Positions 10,428-21,168 of a stretch of DNA of 64,000 nucleotides are shown here, piece after piece (the first letter of the stretch is position 1; the number at the start of each line of letters is the position of its first letter). Source of the stretch: Sabellastarte sp. h YS-2021 (lineage: Eukaryota; Annelida; Polychaeta; Sabellida; Sabellidae); NCBI GenBank assembly GCA_964017235.1, contig OZ024936.1:37098040-37162039 (forward strand). Direction: 5' to 3'. The position numbers and the translations under genes were made by a program. Below the pieces are notes generated by a model. The model saw nothing but the letters and a program-made list of their open reading frames with translations. It ran no database searches and was not told the DNA's origin.

Positions 10428-11444
10428 TTATGAAAAAGTAATGTTAACCAGGCGTTGGAATGTAAGGGGAACTTGTAAAGCTTGTGAGGTGTTGTCAGAA
10501 ATGTAACACCAAACCGCATCACTACTCCATAAGCCATGAGATTTGATTGCAGACAGTGAAGCATTAGCATCATATGCTATTGTAGCTGCAGAGCGACGGA
10601 ATGTGTGAAATCCATGAGCTTGTAACGGAACTCCCATAGTGCAAAGGAATGTGGCCAGGCGAGACCTCAAGTTAGATTGTGTTAACAAGTGATAATCGTC
10701 TAAAACCAGAAGAGGATCGTCTGGCTGCAAACAAAATTTCTTCAACAGTGCTGCTAACGTCTTGACAGGGCATATATTTAGTACGCGGATAGTTGGGAGT
10801 TTAACAAAGTGTATCTTTTCAGGGGCCTGTATATTTTTTCCCCATTTGATCTTTATATGTACACCCGGAGGGGCAAATGTAATGTCAGACCGAAGAAGAT
10901 GATGTTTCTTGTCAAATTGGGTAGAAGAAACTGGTGCCAAATTAGAAATGCGGAAAAGGCCATAGAATGCCAATAAATATGCAGCTCGGTATGTCAAAGA
11001 GCTCTCAAAGGATTCACACAATTGCGAGATCTCATGGATTTGGTTTAGCGAGAACAAACCTTTTGGTCGGGGATTAGGGGGTACTGTATACTGAAGTCCA
11101 CGCAGGAATTTCCTAACTAATGGTGACTCAAAAACATCAATTCCCCAAGAATATCTGGCAAAGTGGTGCTTCAATGCTGACATATAATTATTAATCACCC
11201 TAAATGTTAATGCATTGGCTGCAAGGAACTCCAAGAAACATAATACTGATGAGACAGAGTCCCATTTTTCACATTTATATTGTAACATAAATGCTACAAA
11301 TAGTTTGAACTGCTTGATATACTGAGCTCTGGTATGTGGACGAAGTCCTTTCTGAACTGTTCCCATGGCTTGATAAAACCACCTGCCCAAGGCATTGGGG
11401 ATATCTAAAAAACAGCAAGCAAATGATGAGGGACAATATCCCAT
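10428..11444 (-). CDS. Tyrosine recombinase of Ngaro-like retrotransposon
   Basis: This 338-residue protein would integrate a circular DNA copy of the element by site-specific recombination instead of a DDE integrase. An N-terminal SAM-like DNA-binding region (about 30-115) precedes the catalytic domain. The catalytic set is visible: R165 in FYGLFRISNL, H280-x-x-R283 in HTFRRS, H303/W306 in SHGLW, and the nucleophile candidate Y314. All are present and the frame is open. It overlaps the end of the upstream RT-RNase H frame by 40 bp in another frame, so it is probably expressed by frameshifting or re-initiation. It is the last gene in the element. The YR assignment is firm; Ngaro rather than another DIRS-order clade rests on the absence of a methyltransferase domain and on gene order. 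Confidence 0.9.
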   Translation of the reverse strand: MGYCPSSFACCFLDIPNALGRWFYQAMGTVQKGLRPHTRAQYIKQFKLFVAFMLQYKCEKWDSVSSVLCFLEFLAANALTFRVINNYMSALKHHFARYSWGIDVFESPLVRKFLRGLQYTVPPNPRPKGLFSLNQIHEISQLCESFESSLTYRAAYLLAFYGLFRISNLAPVSSTQFDKKHHLLRSDITFAPPGVHIKIKWGKNIQAPEKIHFVKLPTIRVLNICPVKTLAALLKKFCLQPDDPLLVLDDYHLLTQSNLRSRLATFLCTMGVPLQAHGFHTFRRSAATIAYDANASLSAIKSHGLWSSDAVWCYISDNTSQALQVPLTFQRLVNITFS

Positions 11445-13552
11445 TGTACCTCCCCAAGATTGTTATATTTGCCTCTAGACAGTGAATCAGCCATAGCATT
11501 ATCTATTCCTCTGACATGCTGTAACCTAAGACCTATGTTATGTAGTGCACACAACATTGCTAACTGTCGAATACACATATCTAAGAAAGCGTCCTTCGTT
11601 TTTCCTGAGTTAATGACTGTAACCGCGCTCTGATTGTCACAATGTACACATACAGTTTTGTTTGCTAGGTCTGAAGCCCAAAGATGAATAGCTAAGAGGA
11701 CATTATATAATTCATATTGAGTAATAGATCTTTCACCAATTATTTCAACTGGGATGACAGTCGAATAAACTCGTGAACCCCCGGTGCCCCCGAGATACTT
11801 CAGACTTGCATCTACATAAATGTGATGTTGGATGGGAGGTTTCTTAAAGTAAACCACTCCATTGAACGAATGCATGAAGGTAAGGAACCATGCCAAACTC
11901 TCGTATGTTCCCTGATCTAGTGTGACCCTAGCTTTATCCGTGTGATTCCTAAGAGTTATCAATAGTCGATTGAGAAAAATTCTCGATGATTTCACGCAAC
12001 GAGATATGTATAACAACTTTCCCAATAACGACTGAAAATCTCGTTTTGAAACCACATCTCGCAGAAAAGTCTGTACACAAATTGCTCTAATCTCGTCCAA
12101 TTTCGCTTTATCAATACTGAAGGAAGCTGTGTTTACATCCACTACAATTCCCATAATGGTTAATGAAGTGGTAGGCGAAAATACCTTCTGAGGATTCATG
12201 GGCAGGCCAACTTCTGTAATGACCGAGATGAGACTTTGAAAAGCATGTTTAGCTGTGTCAACATGACAACATGCATAGATATCATCTATGTAATTGAAAA
12301 CGTGAATTCCTTGTTTTGCCAAGATAAACCGTATGAAGTCCGTTATTCTCTGAAATATTGCTGTTCCATGTACTGCCCCAAAGGCTAGGAACTTGTCGAT
12401 ATAATACTTGTTTCTCCACTTCATTCCCAAGTGAATTGCGTCCCCTGGATCAATAGGGACATGCCTAAAAGCACGAGCTATATCAATTTTAAAAACTCGA
12501 GCTTCACTTCCCAAAGACTGGAGTGTGGGTATTAAAGCGTCTAACGTAGGTAAGGTCAAGTTAAACGACATACCATCATAACAGGTCTTATCTGTATGGT
12601 TATTAACAGAATGGTCGCCATAAGTCAGATCCAATATTACTCGCCTTCCTGTTCCTTTAGGTCTGGTCATCAATGGTGCCCACGTAAACGCAGGGTGAGG
12701 TTCCTCCTCAAATGGGCCAAATAACGCACCTTCTTCCAATTCCTTCTTAAAGAAGGCATCAATCTCCTCTCCATATTCATTTGCAGATGCATGGTTGTCC
12801 TGCGCATTATTTGTAATTTGGTCCCTTGAAGCGATGTTCAGTGGGAAACCAAACTTTAGATAATCCAGCAACCTACCATCATGATATGAACCTATGTGCT
12901 GTTGTAGGTAGCTCCAGTTGAAAACAGAAGGAAGTGGAACGCGAACGGAACGATAATTGGGCAGACCAGATGCCAATACATCTGACACCAATGCCAGGTA
13001 AGCTTTATGATCTTTCATATTAATAGGTGTGCTATTGAAGGCAATATTTTGCTTAGATGGTTGTGTAACAAAACCAAGATCATAGTTAAATTGCTCAACT
13101 TTATTTACAGAACCACAATGTCTTTGTAACTCAATAGCAGGATCTTTAGTAACTGATAACTGACCACCGCATGATTCAGTCTTTACTGATATCACTGATT
13201 CACTAAAGTTTGTTGGAACAACACTTTCAGGTACACATCTTGTTATCCGAGATCTGAGATTTAAACTCTCGTTGGCCTTGTCTACAAACAAATGTTCTTC
13301 CAGCTTATGACAATTACAGTAAGCTAGTAATGGGCTACCAATAAAGTTAGCCACTGAACGATCTCGCAAGTTACCATAAGGACCTTTACTATGCATGTAA
13401 TTAATATGTACAAAGTTGGCAGATACATCATCCAGACACTCCACAGATTCAACACACGGGGAGAACCCCTTTAAATTACACCCAACACCACTTTTATGAC
13501 AATAAGCATACTGAGTAAAGTTACAATTAACAGAATTATACATATGTGACAA
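11405..13552 (-). CDS. Reverse transcriptase-RNase H of Ngaro-like retrotransposon
   Basis: This 715-residue polyprotein copies the element's RNA into DNA and degrades the template. The first ~250 residues are cysteine-rich and not recognised. The RT lies at about 255-520 with the first catalytic aspartate in KIDIARAFRHVP (D357) and the YIDD box at 421-424. RNase H lies at about 575-695 with D581 (YVDAS), E614 (YELYN), D639 (CDNQSA) and D689 (ADSLSR). All expected catalytic residues are present and no stop interrupts the frame. It sits 27 bp downstream of the gag-like ORF and overlaps the recombinase ORF by 40 bp, so the three genes form one transcript. No protease or integrase follows, as expected for the DIRS order. 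Confidence 0.92.
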   Translation of the reverse strand: MSHMYNSVNCNFTQYAYCHKSGVGCNLKGFSPCVESVECLDDVSANFVHINYMHSKGPYGNLRDRSVANFIGSPLLAYCNCHKLEEHLFVDKANESLNLRSRITRCVPESVVPTNFSESVISVKTESCGGQLSVTKDPAIELQRHCGSVNKVEQFNYDLGFVTQPSKQNIAFNSTPINMKDHKAYLALVSDVLASGLPNYRSVRVPLPSVFNWSYLQQHIGSYHDGRLLDYLKFGFPLNIASRDQITNNAQDNHASANEYGEEIDAFFKKELEEGALFGPFEEEPHPAFTWAPLMTRPKGTGRRVILDLTYGDHSVNNHTDKTCYDGMSFNLTLPTLDALIPTLQSLGSEARVFKIDIARAFRHVPIDPGDAIHLGMKWRNKYYIDKFLAFGAVHGTAIFQRITDFIRFILAKQGIHVFNYIDDIYACCHVDTAKHAFQSLISVITEVGLPMNPQKVFSPTTSLTIMGIVVDVNTASFSIDKAKLDEIRAICVQTFLRDVVSKRDFQSLLGKLLYISRCVKSSRIFLNRLLITLRNHTDKARVTLDQGTYESLAWFLTFMHSFNGVVYFKKPPIQHHIYVDASLKYLGGTGGSRVYSTVIPVEIIGERSITQYELYNVLLAIHLWASDLANKTVCVHCDNQSAVTVINSGKTKDAFLDMCIRQLAMLCALHNIGLRLQHVRGIDNAMADSLSRGKYNNLGEVQWDIVPHHLLAVF

Positions 13553-13579
13553 GCAGTCAAAGTTACAACCAATGTTTCC

Positions 13580-15142
13580 CTAGTCCATACCAGTTTTCTT
13601 CTTGTTGAAGCAGTCAGCTTCCACGTGAACATTATTGCGTTTCAGAGTCTTAAAACAATAAAGGCATACATGTCGAAATAACGTCGTACCCGTTATATCC
13701 AGGTGATCTGCTGAATGAGGACACGTGCCCTCGTTAAACCACTTGCATGCAATTTTCTTAATCGATCCATTGCCAGGGGTTGTCTGTTGGATGCGAGGCG
13801 ACATTGTTGTTGATCCTGAGAATACGGCGGATTGAGAGTAAGTGAGACGATGGTCCGCGAGAGTTCTGGAATCAGCCCATGTAATTCCTTCGTCTTCAAT
13901 TTTGAGCATCGAAGCAGCAAAGGCACCCCTGGCAATGGGCCAAGAAATGTTTTCCGCCAACTTAACCGTCTCAACTAACTCGTTCAGCATGTTCTTCATA
14001 GTGGGTATGTGCTGCGTATCAAGTGCATTAGTTACCAATCCTATGACAAATTGCCCCAACGTGAGTTCATCAAAGGTCGTCCGTTTCCTAGCTGTGCCGA
14101 TGACACAAGATTCATTTGGCCATCTTAAGTGTGGTGTTGAATGTGGGGTGTCCGAAATGTTGTATCTGCCACTTTTTCTGCGTCGCGACATACCCCCTTG
14201 CAATTCAAGTTTCATCTTCGCTTCTAACAGCGCCATCCGCTCCTCCACCATTTGCTGAATTAGTGGGTTCGATCTCAGCATATTTATATTCGATACAGGT
14301 CCGGCATCAACAGTTATGGGATGCTCCGTGACTGGAACAAATGTATCACGTACTTCGGGAACTGCCTCAGCTGGACCTTGCACTCTCACAGGATTGCCAA
14401 ACTGGTCCACATGTCCAAACAGAATGTTTTGATTACAGTCCTGGACAACAGGTTGCTTTGTCTGAAGTCCACTATCAGGTGGTTGCTGCACGATATCTTG
14501 TGGTGTGGTCCAGATCTGCGTAGGTGGATCCTGTGGTTGTGCAACAGTCTCAGCTAAAGGTTGAGAAACTGTCTGAGATGTAACAGTTGAAGTCACGCGT
14601 GCTGTGGCCGTCTGCATGAGAGGTGTACAGCCCAAGTCTTTGGTTGCCTTATGTTTCTTTGGACGTACTGGTGTAGGTTTAATGGCCACTGCCGTGTCCG
14701 CGAATACTTGAGAGTAAGCTGTGCCTCCCTCCTGTATAACTGCATGAGCAGCCACTGGTGAACTAAACAGTGCTTCTTCTTTATCAGGAGTTCCCCGTCG
14801 TTTGACTTGTTCTCGGGAACAAGATTTCCTTGTAGAAGGTTTTACAGCCGGGGTATCAATACGTGCTGTCAACCCCGATATTCTTTCATCCATACCAGCC
14901 AGTTTCTCAGTAACGGAGTTCATAGTGTGTAACATCATATCCATCATCTTCTTGTGAGAGTCAGCTGGCTTTCCCCGTGGTGTTTTCTTTACAGTCTCGC
15001 GACTGAGATCATGTTTCTCTTCTTTCACATTCTTAAGTTTCTCGCACTTATTTCCAATGGGTTTCTCATGCTCGCTATTGCATTTCTTACAGAATCCAAG
15101 TGCGGGTTTAGGTAACGTATCCGTAGAAGTATTAGCAGCCAT
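13580..15142 (-). CDS. Gag-like nucleic-acid-binding protein of Ngaro-like element
   Basis: A 520-residue ORF1 protein. The N-terminus carries C-x2-C-x3-H-x3-P-x-G-x2-C (about residues 18-33), which recurs in the second element at 60.4 kb. A lysine-rich stretch and a short coiled-coil-like segment with METHIONINE/leucine heptads follow (about 60-95), then a low-complexity Gln/Pro/Thr region. Near the C-terminus is a CCHC/CCCH-like cluster starting CKWFNEGTC and continuing H-x2-C-x2-C. By position and composition it is the structural protein that packages the RNA. The start Met is followed by a plausible N-terminus and no upstream in-frame ATG was seen. Function is inferred from position and zinc-binding motifs. 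Confidence 0.8.
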   Translation of the reverse strand: MAANTSTDTLPKPALGFCKKCNSEHEKPIGNKCEKLKNVKEEKHDLSRETVKKTPRGKPADSHKKMMDMMLHTMNSVTEKLAGMDERISGLTARIDTPAVKPSTRKSCSREQVKRRGTPDKEEALFSSPVAAHAVIQEGGTAYSQVFADTAVAIKPTPVRPKKHKATKDLGCTPLMQTATARVTSTVTSQTVSQPLAETVAQPQDPPTQIWTTPQDIVQQPPDSGLQTKQPVVQDCNQNILFGHVDQFGNPVRVQGPAEAVPEVRDTFVPVTEHPITVDAGPVSNINMLRSNPLIQQMVEERMALLEAKMKLELQGGMSRRRKSGRYNISDTPHSTPHLRWPNESCVIGTARKRTTFDELTLGQFVIGLVTNALDTQHIPTMKNMLNELVETVKLAENISWPIARGAFAASMLKIEDEGITWADSRTLADHRLTYSQSAVFSGSTTMSPRIQQTTPGNGSIKKIACKWFNEGTCPHSADHLDITGTTLFRHVCLYCFKTLKRNNVHVEADCFNKKKTGMD

Positions 15143-15330
15143 AATCCAGTATATAATGTCAGTTTAAAAGCATTAATTTAAAACATGTTACTTGTTCAGG
15201 TATCAGAACACAAATGATGAGATACAAGCTCTTCAGCCACGCCACAACCATAGAAGGCTTCTGATTGGCCGGGTTTAGAAGGAGGACTATGATTGGCTAG
15301 AGACATCAGGGTAAGTGCAAAATGCGTAGA
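15143..15330 (-). promoter_or_regulatory. Candidate promoter region of the Ngaro-like element
   Basis: Upstream of the gag ORF on the minus strand lie two CCAAT boxes, AGCCAATCA (about 15292-15300) and GGCCAATCA (about 15264-15272), spaced about 28 bp, roughly 125-155 bp before the start codon. ATTATATACT sits at about 15149-15158, too close to the ATG to be a usual TATA box. This is a motif-level observation only. Confidence 0.35.
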
Positions 15331-15904
15331 CCAGTTCATTACGACTGAAATGCAACCCTATGGGGGGTTTGCCGTTAAATTCATGTACATGCAATGACAT
15401 GTTTATTTAAAATAGTCGTTGAAATGTCTGTTCATAATTTTTTATGAGCAGACAAAGTTCATTGCTCAGTATTTGTATATATATTCTGATCCTTTTATAT
15501 CTAACTAAACCTTTAGAATCTATTTTTGGTAAAGTTTTTGAATGAAATATTGAGGATTTGCCATTTTATTATGCATTGATGGAACTGCCATTTTTGCCCA
15601 GTGTTTCAATATCCACCCTTAAAAGTCTGCACAAGCTTGCTATTTAACACCAGTCAATTTTTACAACAGATAAAATGTATAAATGTCTTTATGTGGGGAT
15701 CCTTAATATATTGGTTCATACTTATCTTTGTACACTTCTTGCTATAATACTTCTTAGTAAAGTATGCCTGACAGATTGTTTTTATAGGCTCCATCTGTTT
15801 GACTATACACCAATCAAAAAAGTATGTTTACCACAACCTTGCTTATGATGCACTAAAAATATAGAATAACTTGCTTGATGACAGATCGAAATAAAAATCC
15901 TACC
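15331..15904. other. Gene-free AT-rich stretch
   Basis: No gene, RNA or repeat structure recognised here. Confidence 0.5.
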
Positions 15905-15912
15905 TGTTCTCC

Positions 15913-16127
15913 CAAGTGGGGCCATGCTGGCAGAGTGGTAGCACTCTCGCCATCGATTCCCAGCCCAACTTCAAGTGGGAAAGCTGGTAGTTGCTTACCA
16001 TTGGTCAGCAGATTACAATACAGAACCTTGACAAACTGTATGTACTGGTTTCCTCTGCCCATAAAACTACCCGTCATCATATACAATGTGTTGAAAGCGA
16101 TGCTAAAACCCAAATAAATAAATAAAA
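15913..16127 (+). mobile_element. tRNA-derived SINE, plus strand
   Basis: The head has box A TGGCAGAGTGG (about 15930) and a shortened region leading to TCGATTCCCAG, a degenerate box B; part of the tRNA-like centre is deleted. The body matches the 6119-6350 copy (AAAGCTGGTAGTTGCTTACC, ACTGGTTTCCTCTGCC) and it ends AGCGATGCTAAAACCC plus a TAAATAAATAAA tail. TGTTCTCC flanks both sides (15905-15912 and 16128-16135), an 8-bp target-site duplication. Confidence 0.9.
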
Positions 16128-16135
16128 TGTTCTCC

Positions 16136-16597
16136 AAAACTTATTCACCTTAGCGTTTGTTCTTTAAAGTTTTCTTTCAACTCACTTCCTCAAAAGTCCT
16201 CTAAAATTCGCATATTATTTATATAATACCCTGAGTTAAAATGTTTGCATGAACCAAAAGGACTACAACATTTAAATTAATTTAATTTCAAGAAATTCAA
16301 GTATATAATTGGAAAACATCCTGTCAGTACAATACAAAACTATTACCAATGAAGATAGCAATATATGAGGGCTCAGCATGATTATTATAGTGTTAATCTT
16401 CATGAGTGATATATTTTTGGTATATGTCTAATAAGGGGTATCTCACTTTCATTATATCCACCATTAATAGAATCACAGTCTTTGCCCTTAAGGTCATGAA
16501 GCTGTTCAGAGTCTCTTTGTTTCAACATTATTTACTATTTTAGACTGTCCCTTGAATACATGTGCATGCATTAAATTGTTCATATCATAATTGCCAA
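16136..16597. other. Gene-free stretch 3' of Gypsy remnant
   Basis: This is where a 3' LTR of the Gypsy remnant would be expected. I found no match to the 5' flank at 28630-29040 by eye, so no LTR is called. Confidence 0.4.
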
Positions 16598-18541
16598 TTA
16601 CCATTCATTAATGAGTCTTTTGGTTGGTCTGGTCTCACGTGGTGATCTTCTGGGTTCACTCAATCCAGGTTGGCTGTTGTCTGCAATCTTAACACTTTTG
16701 TGACTATTTTTTCTTGGTGGTTTGTTGCTACAATCAATAGTGCCACCATTGTCTGTACACACACTTTTGTTTGGCATTTTGGAGATAAACCTTCTGTTTC
16801 TTCTGCAGCGAGTGCCTTCTGTGGTTTGTATTATGTATGAGCCTGCTTTTTCTGTTGCTGAGACAATAGTAACAGGGGACCAATCTAGATCATGTGATTG
16901 TACCATGACGGTCTCACCAGGTTTAAGTGGTGCTAATTCCTTGGTGTCATGGTCATAATAGGCTTTTATGTAAGCTTGCATCTGAGCAAGCACAGACTTT
17001 GTACTTTCTAATTCTGGTTTGTACTTTGTAGCAGACGGTAGTACAGATCAAACAGGTCTGTTATACAATAGTTCTGCAGGTGATGGTAGAGAATTAGACA
17101 CTGGTGTAGAAGGAAGTAATAGAAAAGCTAGATCTGGGTCACACTTTCCCAGGGTGCATTTCTTCAAGGTAGCCTTTGCAGTATGGACAAGTGATTCAGC
17201 AAATCCATTATATTCTGAGGGAAGTGAGGACTTGAGGTGACATGTTGGAACCCATATCTCAGAGAGAATTGACGGAATTCCTCACTGCTGTAATATGGAC
17301 GGTTATCAGAGTAGAGTATGCGAGGTATACTATGTTCCTAGAAGATTTGCTTCAAGTGTTGTGCTATGAGCTTTGTATTTTCACCATTCAATCTCCTCAA
17401 GATAGGAAATTTGCTGTAGTAGTCACCGACTATAAGGTATTTCTGGCCATTGTAATCAAATAGACCAGTTCCCAGTATTTCCCAAGGTGAACTTGGCAGA
17501 TCTCTTTCATGCATTGGTTCTGGTGGGAGACTGTCGGCATATGTGTTGCAAATTGTACAATTTCCAAGATTTTCAATATCTTTGTCAATGTATGGCCAGT
17601 AAACACATTTTCGTCCTTGGAATCTTGTTTCTGATATACCTTGGTGTGAGTGGTTGTGCAACTGATTCAGCACATCTCCTTGCAGTTTCGGTGGTATTAT
17701 GATTCTTTTGCCTTTGTGTAAGATTCCATCATCTATACTTATAAAGTCTTTAACTGACCGGAAGGGTTTCAGAGAAGAGGGTAACAGGGAACACTGGTTG
17801 GGCCATCCAGAAGTGCCCATGTGAAGTAGTCCACTGAGAGTAAACAGTCTGCACTTGTTTCCTGTTTCAGCTGTGCAAGCTTCTGTTTGCTCCATCGTAT
17901 AGAATGTATGGTAAGATCTAGTGGTATTTTCCTGTCGCTCTTTTGTGAACAATGGCGGGATAGAAAGTCAGCAAGCTGTAGTTTTGAGCCTTTGCGATAT
18001 TTAATACAGATATTGTATGGCTGAAGTCTGAGCATGATATGTTGTTATCTTGGAGGAGCTTGTGCAATACTTTTAAGGTGAATAGCCCCAAGTGGCTTAT
18101 GCTCAGATTCAACAATGATTTCCTTTGACCCAAAGATGTATGGATGGAACTTTTCAGCCCCAAACACCACAGCCAAGAATTCTCTTTCTATGTTTGCATT
18201 GTGTTTCTGTCTCTTTAGCTTTTGGCTGCAAAAGAAACTATGTGTTCTGTGTTTAGTTGCTTTGGATCAATTTGGATCAATGCTGCTCCAAGGGCTTTGC
18301 GACTTGCATAAACTTGAATTTTCGTCTCCAGTGTCGGGTTAAAGTAATTGAGTGTCACCAAATCAGTGATGCTATCCTTCAATGCTTGAAATGACTCTGT
18401 GTGTGATGCAGTTCATTTAAACTCAGCATCCTTTTTCAGCAGATTTCACAGGGATCTGTCTGGTCCGAAAGTTTTGGAATGAAGCGTGCCATGCACTGAA
18501 TCATCTCCAAGAAAGTCTGCAGCTCCTGCTTTGTGGTAGGA
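16598..18541 (-). pseudogene. Gypsy-type pol remnant: RNase H and integrase
   Basis: Read on the minus strand from 18541, the fragment begins in the RT thumb/connection (KQELQTF...ARFIPKLS), passes through RNase H pieces (ASRKALGAAL, IVESEHKPLGAI, YRKGSKLQLADFLSRH) and an H2C2 integrase zinc-binding region (HNHSHQGISETR ... CTICNTY, about 17740-17560), and enters the integrase core (GLFDYNGQKYLIVGDYYSKF; second Asp in YSDNRPYYSS). It ends in a basic C-terminal part with a last open piece at 16993-16598. Several stops and frameshifts break the frame, so it is dead. It is the downstream half of the element whose upstream half lies at 26567-28625; an 8-kb LINE separates them. Confidence 0.88.
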
Positions 18542-18551
18542 GTAGGTAAGG

Positions 18552-18555
<4 letters not shown>
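18542..18555. repeat. LINE target-site duplication, left copy
   Basis: GTAGGTAAGGCTTT here matches 26567-26580 exactly. Joining the two flanks at this word restores the continuity of the Gypsy pol coding order (end of RT to its connection region). Confidence 0.9.
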
Positions 18556-18584
<29 letters not shown>

Positions 18585-18835
18585 TTCTCCACACCAGTCA
18601 CATTAGAAACATACATATATTCAATACAAAAGGAATACATACATACAACATATACTTATTCAAAACAGTGTAATTACAGAACCAGATTTACTATTGTAAG
18701 AAATATTAATTTTTTTTTTTAATATTGTCAAGAGAAAACAGAAAAGAAGACATTTTAGGCCAAACAGTTTTTACATTGAATAGCACAGTATGACACAGGA
18801 GGGGGGGAAACAAGAAAGAGGCTGTGCTGTGGTTC

Positions 18836-21137
18836 TTAACACAAACATACCCTAACAGGGTCCCATTTTTCATTGAATCGTGTTACAGTCACATCTTTTT
18901 TAATTACTATATTATATTCAATTTCCATAACCTCCTTTATCAAGTGCATAGCCTCAGGTAAATTAAGTCTTTTTGACAGAAATTTAGTTACATAAATATA
19001 TTTTTTACATATACTGAATATATTATTTATTAAATCTTTCTTATTTTTGTTTAATACTCCTAAAATAATACACTTTGCATTCAAAAAACTATCCAGGTCT
19101 AGCTTACCGAGAAAATTTTTCCTAACTTGTTCCCAGAACTTTTTAACAATTGGACATCCCCAAAATAAGTGTTCTATAGTTTCACATTCTATGCCACAAA
19201 AGCTGCATTTATCATTATCCTTGATCTTACAGATCTTCAAAAATTTATTAGTTGTTAATATTCTCTGGAGTATTTTAAATTGAAAACTCCTCAATTTCGA
19301 GTCAATTGTACTAGTTAGGTTGGCAACAAAATATTTTTGTAAGGTTTCATATGATATATTCTCATTGAGAGTATTGCTCCATTTCTGTTCAGTGGTTCTA
19401 CGTTTAGTATTATATAGTTTCATAAAGGTCCAATATGTTCTCTTGCAAACTTTATCAAATTTTAATAGGTCTAGTAGCACTTTCTGTGGCATGTTGTGGT
19501 CATCCAATTTTTTTTTAAATTCTGAAATTTCTAAACGCCATGGTCTTGGGAGAGAGTGAATAAGTGAATAAAAATCTACAAAGTTAATTCTAACATTGAA
19601 TTTTTGCACAAAGTCTGAGTAGCCAAGTATATTTCCAGACTCATCAAGCAAGTTATTTATATATTTGATACCCTGTTTTTGTAATTCTTTTTTCTTCAAA
19701 ATTAGGTTTGGATGTACCAAGTAAAAAGTATTCCAAAGGGGGTAGGTTCGAACATCTATTTCTTTTTCAAAATTAAGCTTATACTTTTTCCAGGCTATGA
19801 GAACCTCTTCCCAAAATAAATTGCCCATTCTTTTAGTCATATACTCCAGAGAATAGCAATCTAGTTCCCAAATCTGATTTTTGTCCATATCACTCAATTT
19901 TTCAAAAATGGTTTGCCAATCACCACATTTTATAAAAGTCCGTTTGATCCATGCTAGCTTTAAGGCATCATTTAAGCAGAACAGATTTGTCAACTTTAGT
20001 CCCCCTTCAACAAAATCCTGCTCTAATTGTGACAGTGTCATTCTCGGTTTTGATGTACCCCAAATGAACTTTCTAAAGAGTTTGTGTAATAAATTGAGTA
20101 TTTCTTCTGATGGTTTTGGGAGGACCGACATTGGATATACAAGTTTAGGGATGGCCAAAGACTTAATAACTGTTATTTTGCCCACAAGTGAAATTTTTCT
20201 TTTTGCATAAGAATTTAAAAGTTTTTCAATGTTAGCTAACCTGGGTTGATAGTTTTTATCCATCATTAATTCTATATTATTGGTAAATTCGATCCCAAGA
20301 AGCTTGAAGTGTTTTACCCAGTTTAGGTTTAAATCTGGACATAGATTGTTATTTGCATTCTTCAGGAAACCAATCCAAGCTACTTGGGTCTTTTGCATGT
20401 TCATTTTAAGACCTGAACATTGGAAAAATTTCTCAAAAATGGTTATACTTTCCCTGAGAGAATTTTCTGATCCATCTAAAAGTAAAAAAGTATCATCAGC
20501 ATATTGCCCAATTTTGTACTGATCACTCCTTATCTTTATACCTTGGATATTGTTATTATTTTTTACCGTCATAGCTAATGGTTCTATAGCTAGAATAAAT
20601 ATATATGGACTCAGAGGATCTCCTTGTCTGCAACCCCTGCCCAAATGAAACTGCTCTGAAAGGTATCCATTATTTATAACACATGAACAGGAGTCTGTGT
20701 AGAGAATTTTAAACCACTTTATGAAACTGCTACCAAAATTATAAGCTCTTAAAATTTTGGTCATGTACTCCCACTCTATGGAGTCAAAGGCCTTTTCAAA
20801 ATCAATTAGTAGAATAAGTCCTTCTTTTCCTTTCTTTTTTAATATGCTAATGATGTCATACACCAAACGAATATTTTCACCTATGTATCTGTCTTTTAGG
20901 AATCCCTTTTGAGAACTGCTTATGATATGTGGTAAAACTCTTCTCATTCTCATAGCCAAAATTCCTGACAATATTTTATAGTCCACATTCAAAAGTGTGA
21001 TTGGACGCAAGTTCTTCATGAATTCTTGGGATTTTTCACCCTTTGGAAGACAGGTCAGAATTCCTAGTCTTTGGGTTATTGATAATTTTGATTTTGTAAA
21101 TGCTTCATTTAGACTGTCAATTAAGAATTTTCCTAAG

Positions 21138-21168
<31 letters not shown>

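Noticed and set aside
10428..11444. Bacterial XerC/D contamination
   Set aside because: The recombinase overlaps a YIDD reverse transcriptase and gag in one unit, which is a eukaryotic YR retrotransposon.
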